Below are positions 5,716 through 10,103 of a stretch of 10,103 nt of DNA, piece after piece. A program made the position numbers and the translations under genes. Under the pieces are notes generated by a model. It was not told where the DNA came from and did no database searches. It saw only the letters and a program-made list of their open reading frames with translations. Where the stretch lies: assembly GCA_005885015.1 (NCBI GenBank), contig VAYG01000044.1, forward strand, positions 6,429-16,531, written 5' to 3'. The stretch's first letter is position 1, and each line of letters begins with the position of its first letter. The DNA is from Actinomycetota bacterium. Its GTDB lineage: Bacteria > Actinomycetota > UBA4738.

Positions 5716-8007
5716 ATGGTAATCAGCAAGAGCAGGCTCATCGGCGACACGACGCTGGTCGGGGAGACCGGCAAGCTCGCCAAGCAAGCGCACGGATCGT
5801 GCGTGGTGACGCTGGGCGAGACTCAGGTCCTGGCCACGTGCACGACGGCGGAGCCCCGCGAGGGGATCGATTTCTTCCCGCTCACGGTCGACGTCGAGGA
5901 GCGGATGTACGCGGCCGGCAAGATCCCCGGAGGGTTCTTCCGGCGTGAGGGCCGGCCCAGCGAGACGGCCATCCTCACGGCCCGGTTGACCGACCGGCCG
6001 CTCCGGCCCACGTTCCGCGACGGCTACCGCGACGAGGTCCAGGTGGTCATCACGGTCCTGTCGGTGGACCAGGCGAATCCGTACGACATCCCCGGCATCA
6101 ACGCGGCCAGCCTGGCCGTCATGCTGGCCGGGCTTCCGTTCGACGGTCCCATCGGCGCGGTCCGCCTGGGCTTGATCGGGGGGCAGTGGAAGGTCAACCC
6201 GACCTACCAGGACCTCGACCTGGCCACCTTCGACGTCGTGGTGGCCGGCCGGATGAACGACCAGGGCTCCATCGACATCCTCATGGTGGAGGGCGAGGCG
6301 CCCGAGGGCTCGTGGGAACGCATCCTCGAGGGCGCGACCATGCCCACCGAGGAGGTCGTGGCCGAGGGACTGGAATTCGCCAAGGGCCCCATCGGCGAGA
6401 TCATCGAGCTCCAGCGGCAGATCGTGGCCGACGCGGGTACGAAGCCGAAGGAGTTCGTCCCCGCCCCGGCCTACGCGGAAGACCTCTACCGGGCCGTCGA
6501 GGAATTCGCCGGGCCGCGCCTGAAGGAAGCGCTGGTCCACGCCAAGGCCGAGCGGGAGGCGAACCTCGACGCCCTCAAGGACGAGCTGAAGGAGCACCTC
6601 GCGGCGAGCTTCGGCGAGGAGTACGCGGCCATGGCCACCCAGGTCTCGCCCGCGTTCAAGGAGCTCCAGAAGAAGGCTATGCGCAGGCGGATCATCGAGG
6701 AAGGCATCCGGCTGGACGGCCGGAAGCCGGACGAGATCCGCCCCATCACCTGCGAGGTCGGGCTGGTCCCGCGGGCCCACGGCTCGGGCCTGTTCCAGCG
6801 GGGCGAGACCCAGGTCCTGAACGTCATCACGCTGGGGATGCTCCGCATGACCCAGATGATCGACACGCTCGACCCGGAGGACTCCAAGCGCTACATCCAC
6901 CACTACAACTTCCCGCCCTTCTCCACCGGGGAGGTCGGTCGCATCGGCAGCCCCAAGCGCCGGGACATCGGCCACGGGGCCCTGGCGGAGCGGGCCCTCG
7001 TCCCGGTGGTTCCGAGCGAGGACGAGTTCCCCTACACGCTGCGCCTGGTGTCGGACGTGCTGGAGTCGAACGGCTCCACGTCCATGGCCAGCGTGTGCGC
7101 CTCGACGCTGTCCCACATGGACGCGGGCGTTCCGATCAAGGCGCCGGTGGGCGGGATCGCCATGGGCCTGGTCGCCGAGCTGGGGGAGTTCGTGACCCTG
7201 ACGGACATCCTCGGGGCCGAGGACGCGTTGGGGGACATGGACTTCAAGGTCGCCGGCACCAAGGACTTCGTCACTGCCCTCCAGCTGGACACCAAGGTGA
7301 CTGGCCTCCCCGCGGAGGTCCTGGCCGGCGCGCTGAAGCAGGCGAAGGACGCCCGGCTGGCGATCCTCGACGTGATGACCAGGACGATCTCAGAGCCTCG
7401 CAGCCAGCTCTCGCTGAAGGCACCCCGGGTGATCATGAAGCAGATCCCGGTGGACAAGATCGGCGAGGTCATCGGGCCGAAGGGCAAGAGGATCAACGAG
7501 ATCATCGCCCTGACCGGCGCCGACATCGACATCGAGGACGATGGGCGGGTGTTCATCGGCTCTCGCGACGGGGAGAGCGCGGAGCGGGCAGTCGACATGA
7601 TCGAGCAGATCGTGCACCCGCGCCTGCCCCAGGCCGGGGAGCGTTTTGAGGGGACGGTGGTGAAGACCACGGACTTCGGCGCGTTCGTGAACATCATGCC
7701 CGGCACCGACGGGCTCGTGCACATCTCCAAGTTGGGCCGGGGCCGACGCCTGCAATCGGTCGAGGAGGCCGTGAAGCAGGGGGACAAGCTCACCGTCGAG
7801 GTTGAGAGCGTCGAGCCGGACCGGAACCGGATCGCCCTCAAGCCCGTGGGGGAGGGCTGGGACCCGCCCGAGGGCGGGTGGCCCCGCCAGGAGGGAGAGG
7901 GTGAGCGTCGGCCTCGTCCCGACGGGGAGAACCGCGGCCGCGGCTTCCGTCCTCGCAGGGATCGAGACCGGGACCGGGGCGATCGCGGCACCCGGCGAGA
8001 GCATTGA
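5716..8007 (+). CDS. pnp: Polynucleotide phosphorylase (3'-5' exoribonuclease)
   Basis: PNPase degrades RNA phosphorolytically and can also add tails; it acts as a cytoplasmic trimer. The product has 763 residues in the full family layout. RNase PH domain 1 carries FFRREGRPSE (74-83) and is followed by an alpha-helical domain. RNase PH domain 2 carries FPPFSTGEVG (from 399) and the catalytic set Asp503, Asp509 and Lys511 (equivalent to E. coli Asp486, Asp492, Lys494). A KH domain with GPKGK (587-591) and an S1 domain (about 642-710) follow. The tail is rich in Arg/Asp/Gly and may add RNA contacts. The ATG at 5716 is chosen for its GAGGAGG site and for MVISKSRLIGD, which fits the family N-terminus. 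An in-frame ATG at 5479 would add 79 unconserved residues and starts inside the rpsO hairpin. The stop overlaps the next gene's start. Confidence 0.97.
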   Translation: MVISKSRLIGDTTLVGETGKLAKQAHGSCVVTLGETQVLATCTTAEPREGIDFFPLTVDVEERMYAAGKIPGGFFRREGRPSETAILTARLTDRPLRPTFRDGYRDEVQVVITVLSVDQANPYDIPGINAASLAVMLAGLPFDGPIGAVRLGLIGGQWKVNPTYQDLDLATFDVVVAGRMNDQGSIDILMVEGEAPEGSWERILEGATMPTEEVVAEGLEFAKGPIGEIIELQRQIVADAGTKPKEFVPAPAYAEDLYRAVEEFAGPRLKEALVHAKAEREANLDALKDELKEHLAASFGEEYAAMATQVSPAFKELQKKAMRRRIIEEGIRLDGRKPDEIRPITCEVGLVPRAHGSGLFQRGETQVLNVITLGMLRMTQMIDTLDPEDSKRYIHHYNFPPFSTGEVGRIGSPKRRDIGHGALAERALVPVVPSEDEFPYTLRLVSDVLESNGSTSMASVCASTLSHMDAGVPIKAPVGGIAMGLVAELGEFVTLTDILGAEDALGDMDFKVAGTKDFVTALQLDTKVTGLPAEVLAGALKQAKDARLAILDVMTRTISEPRSQLSLKAPRVIMKQIPVDKIGEVIGPKGKRINEIIALTGADIDIEDDGRVFIGSRDGESAERAVDMIEQIVHPRLPQAGERFEGTVVKTTDFGAFVNIMPGTDGLVHISKLGRGRRLQSVEEAVKQGDKLTVEVESVEPDRNRIALKPVGEGWDPPEGGWPRQEGEGERRPRPDGENRGRGFRPRRDRDRDRGDRGTRREH

Positions 8008-9362
8008 GTCCTCGACGCGCCGCCGCCTCCGCCCCGGAGATCTCCCGAACCGAGTACGCGTCGGGCCTGCGCATCGTCACCGAGACGATGCCGGGGATGC
8101 GCTCCGTGGCCCTGGGCGTCTGGGTGGACGTCGGGTCGCGCGACGAGCGTCCGGCCGTGGCCGGGGCGTCGCACTTCCTCGAACACCTGCTGTTCAAGGG
8201 GACGAAGACACGCTCGGCCCGGCAGATCGCCGAGGTCTTCGACGCGGTGGGCGGGGACCTCAACGCGTTCACAGCCAAGGAGTACACGTGCTACTACTGT
8301 CGTGTCCGCGACCAGGATCTCCCCATGGCCGTGGAACACATGAGCGACATGCTCCAGAACTCGGTCCTGGCCAAGGCCGATTTCGAAGCGGAGCGCATGG
8401 TGATCGTGGAGGAGATCAACATGCGCGACGACGACCCCGGGGACCTCATCCACGACCTCTTCGCGGAGGCTCTGTGGGACGGGCATCCGCTGGGGCGTCC
8501 CGTGCTCGGCACCCGTGAAACCATCGCCTCCGTGTCACGCGACCAGGTCAACCGGTTCTACCGGCGCCTGTACCGGCCGTCGCACTTCGTGATCGCCGCG
8601 GCCGGCAACCTGCGCCACGCCGATGTGTGCCGGTTGGTGGAGCGGCACGTCGACACGGGCCCTCGCCTTGCCCGCGGCCAAGCTCCAAAGGTGCGGGCCG
8701 GCGGGGACACCCCGCCGCTGTCCCGGGCCAGCCAGGTACGGCACCGGCCCACCGAGCAGGCGCACATCACGCTGGGGACCGGCGGCTACTCGCGGAAGGA
8801 CCCTCGACGGTTCGCCTTCGGTGTGGTGAACTCGGCGCTCGGCGGAGGGATGTCCTCTCGCCTGTTCCAGGAGATCCGCGAGAAGCGCGGCATGGCCTAC
8901 TCGGTGTACAGCTACCACACTATGTTCGCGGAGAGGGGGCTGTTCGCGGTGTACGCCGGGACCACTCCCTCGAAGGCCCACGAGGTCCTCCAGATCGCCC
9001 GGGGCGAGATGGCGGACATCGCCGGGGGCGGGCTGTCCGACGACGAGCTGGAGCGGGCCAAGGGTCACCTCAAGGGCTCGCTGGTCCTCTCCCTGGAGGA
9101 CACCAGCGGGCGGATGTCCAGGATCGGGCGCTCGGAGATCAGCCACGGGGAGATCCTGTCGGTCGACGAGGTCCTGGCCCGGACCGACGCCGTCACTCAC
9201 GAGGACGCCGAGGCCGTGGCCCAGGAGGTGTTCGGCCGGCCCATGGCCCTCGCGGTGATCGGCCCCTTCGAGGAGGGTGCCTTCGACACCGGGCTCACGG
9301 CGGAAGTCGCCGCGTCGCCCGCGCCTCTGGAGGCCGCGGCCCACGCGGAGGGCAGCCGTTGA
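8004..9362 (+). CDS. M16-family zinc metallopeptidase (mitochondrial processing peptidase-like, PepR type)
   Basis: The 452-residue protein has the inverted zinc motif HFLEH (His57, Glu60, His61), with the third ligand Glu137 in VIVEEINM exactly 76 residues after His61. In the C-terminal half, RGMAYSVY holds the Arg295-Tyr302 pair used for substrate binding in active M16B peptidases. Both catalytic and substrate-binding sets are present, so it should be an active peptidase; its natural substrates in bacteria are poorly known. There is no signal peptide, so it is likely cytoplasmic. The TTG start (8004) overlaps the pnp stop as TTGA. The first in-frame ATG, at codon 29, would cut into the conserved first strand (ASGLRIVTE). 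The same pnp-M16-dapB order occurs in mycobacteria, where the gene is called pepR. Confidence 0.93.
   Translation: MSPRRAAASAPEISRTEYASGLRIVTETMPGMRSVALGVWVDVGSRDERPAVAGASHFLEHLLFKGTKTRSARQIAEVFDAVGGDLNAFTAKEYTCYYCRVRDQDLPMAVEHMSDMLQNSVLAKADFEAERMVIVEEINMRDDDPGDLIHDLFAEALWDGHPLGRPVLGTRETIASVSRDQVNRFYRRLYRPSHFVIAAAGNLRHADVCRLVERHVDTGPRLARGQAPKVRAGGDTPPLSRASQVRHRPTEQAHITLGTGGYSRKDPRRFAFGVVNSALGGGMSSRLFQEIREKRGMAYSVYSYHTMFAERGLFAVYAGTTPSKAHEVLQIARGEMADIAGGGLSDDELERAKGHLKGSLVLSLEDTSGRMSRIGRSEISHGEILSVDEVLARTDAVTHEDAEAVAQEVFGRPMALAVIGPFEEGAFDTGLTAEVAASPAPLEAAAHAEGSR
9347..9352 (+). promoter_or_regulatory. dapB ribosome binding site supporting a TTG start
   Basis: GGAGGG lies six bases before the TTG at 9359, within the last codons of the peptidase gene. 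It decides the start of dapB, for which no ATG or GTG exists upstream of the conserved nucleotide-binding loop. Confidence 0.6.
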
Positions 9363-10103
9363 TCCGGGTCGGGGTCCTGGGGGCGGCCGGGCGCATGGGA
9401 CGACTGGTGTGCCAGGCCGTATGCGACGATCCCGAGCTGGCCCTGGTCGCAGGGATCAATCCCTCCTTCGACGGGAAGCCACTGGGGCCGATGATCGGGC
9501 ACCCCGAGATCGACGTGCTCGTCTCGAACGAGATCGAGACACTGCTCCAGGCCGAGACCGAGGTGGCCGTGGACTTCACCCGTCCCGACGCCGTCATGGA
9601 CAACGTCCGGTGGGCGATCGAGCACGCCATGCACATCGTGGTGGGAACGACCGGCCTCGGGCCCGAGCACCTCGCCGAGATCGAGCGGCTACTGGCGGAT
9701 GAAGGCAACGAGTCGAACGTGATCGTCGCCCCGAACTTCGCCATCGGAGCGGTGCTGCTCCAGCGGTTCGCGGCCATGGCGGCCCGGGTGTTCCCGGCCG
9801 CGGAGATCATCGAGCTCCACCACGAGGGCAAGCTCGACGCTCCCTCGGGGACCGCCATGGCCACCGCGGAGCGCATGGCCAAGGCGCGCGGAGAGTCGTG
9901 GGAGGGTCCCGGTGGCGAGTCGATCGAGGGGGTTCGAGGAGGGGACGTCTCCGGCATTCGGATCCACTCGGTCCGACTCCCCGGGCTGGTCGCTCACCAG
10001 GAGGTGATCTTCGGGGGAACCGGCCAGACCCTGACCCTCCGCCACGACTCGATGCAGCGGGTCTCGTTCATGCCCGGGGTGATCCTCGCCGTCAAGGAAG
10101 TGA
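9359..10103 (+). CDS. dapB: 4-hydroxy-tetrahydrodipicolinate reductase, C-terminus cut by window edge
   Basis: DapB reduces the dihydrodipicolinate-level intermediate with NAD(P)H in the diaminopimelate/lysine pathway, which feeds peptidoglycan and protein synthesis. The 248 visible codons start MIRVGVLGAAGRMG with the Rossmann GxxGxxG loop at residues 8-14. Further family motifs are DFTRP, VVGTTG, APNFAIGAVLL and ELHHEGKLDAPSGTA, with catalytic His154 and Lys158 (E. coli His159 and Lys163). The end, SFMPGVILAVKEV, is the usual final helix, so only about 10-20 residues should be missing. The TTG start overlaps the peptidase stop as TTGA and has a good ribosome binding site (9347-9352), suggesting coupled translation in one operon with pnp and the peptidase gene. 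Confidence 0.95.
   Translation, partial: MIRVGVLGAAGRMGRLVCQAVCDDPELALVAGINPSFDGKPLGPMIGHPEIDVLVSNEIETLLQAETEVAVDFTRPDAVMDNVRWAIEHAMHIVVGTTGLGPEHLAEIERLLADEGNESNVIVAPNFAIGAVLLQRFAAMAARVFPAAEIIELHHEGKLDAPSGTAMATAERMAKARGESWEGPGGESIEGVRGGDVSGIRIHSVRLPGLVAHQEVIFGGTGQTLTLRHDSMQRVSFMPGVILAVKEV

Noticed and set aside
5566..7116. Minus-strand ORF of 516 codons opposite pnp
   Set aside because: Its composition mirrors the pnp codons, it has no motif, and pnp on the plus strand is certain.

Overview
This looks like a chromosomal segment from a high-GC bacterium of the Actinomycetota or a close relative. The core order ribF, rpsO, pnp, M16 peptidase, dapB matches the one known from mycobacteria and other actinobacteria. 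Strong G/C third-position bias, GTG and TTG starts, and several genes without a Shine-Dalgarno sequence agree with that. The exact lineage cannot be told from the sequence alone.

Layout. Positions 1-2046, minus strand: a large STAND-type AAA ATPase with a TPR-like region, running off the left edge. Its coding frame is hidden beneath a long meaningless plus-strand ORF. Positions 2047-2374: divergent intergenic region with no convincing gene. Plus strand from 2375: ribF (FAD/FMN synthesis), a secreted protein of unknown family with its own promoter, ribosome binding site and a 14-bp terminator hairpin, then a CapA-like membrane-anchored metallophosphatase. Next come rpsO (ribosomal protein S15), a 259-base structured leader, pnp (polynucleotide phosphorylase), an M16 zinc peptidase and dapB (lysine/diaminopimelate synthesis), which is cut by the right edge.

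How the genes work together. rpsO-pnp is the classic ribosome/RNA-decay pair. pnp, the peptidase gene and dapB form a tight unit in which each stop codon overlaps the next TTG start as TTGA, which suggests translational coupling. The two genes between ribF and rpsO are accessory envelope/secreted functions placed in an otherwise conserved housekeeping cluster. The upstream regulator-like ATPase is probably independent of it.

The most interesting signal is in the rpsO-pnp gap. The pnp ribosome binding site lies in one arm of a perfect 10-bp inverted repeat (5658-5667 with 5700-5709). The opposing arm can instead pair with an upstream segment (5593-5604). These two mutually exclusive folds look like a translational switch controlling PNPase. 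No CRISPR array, tRNA, rRNA, insertion sequence or phage gene was seen.
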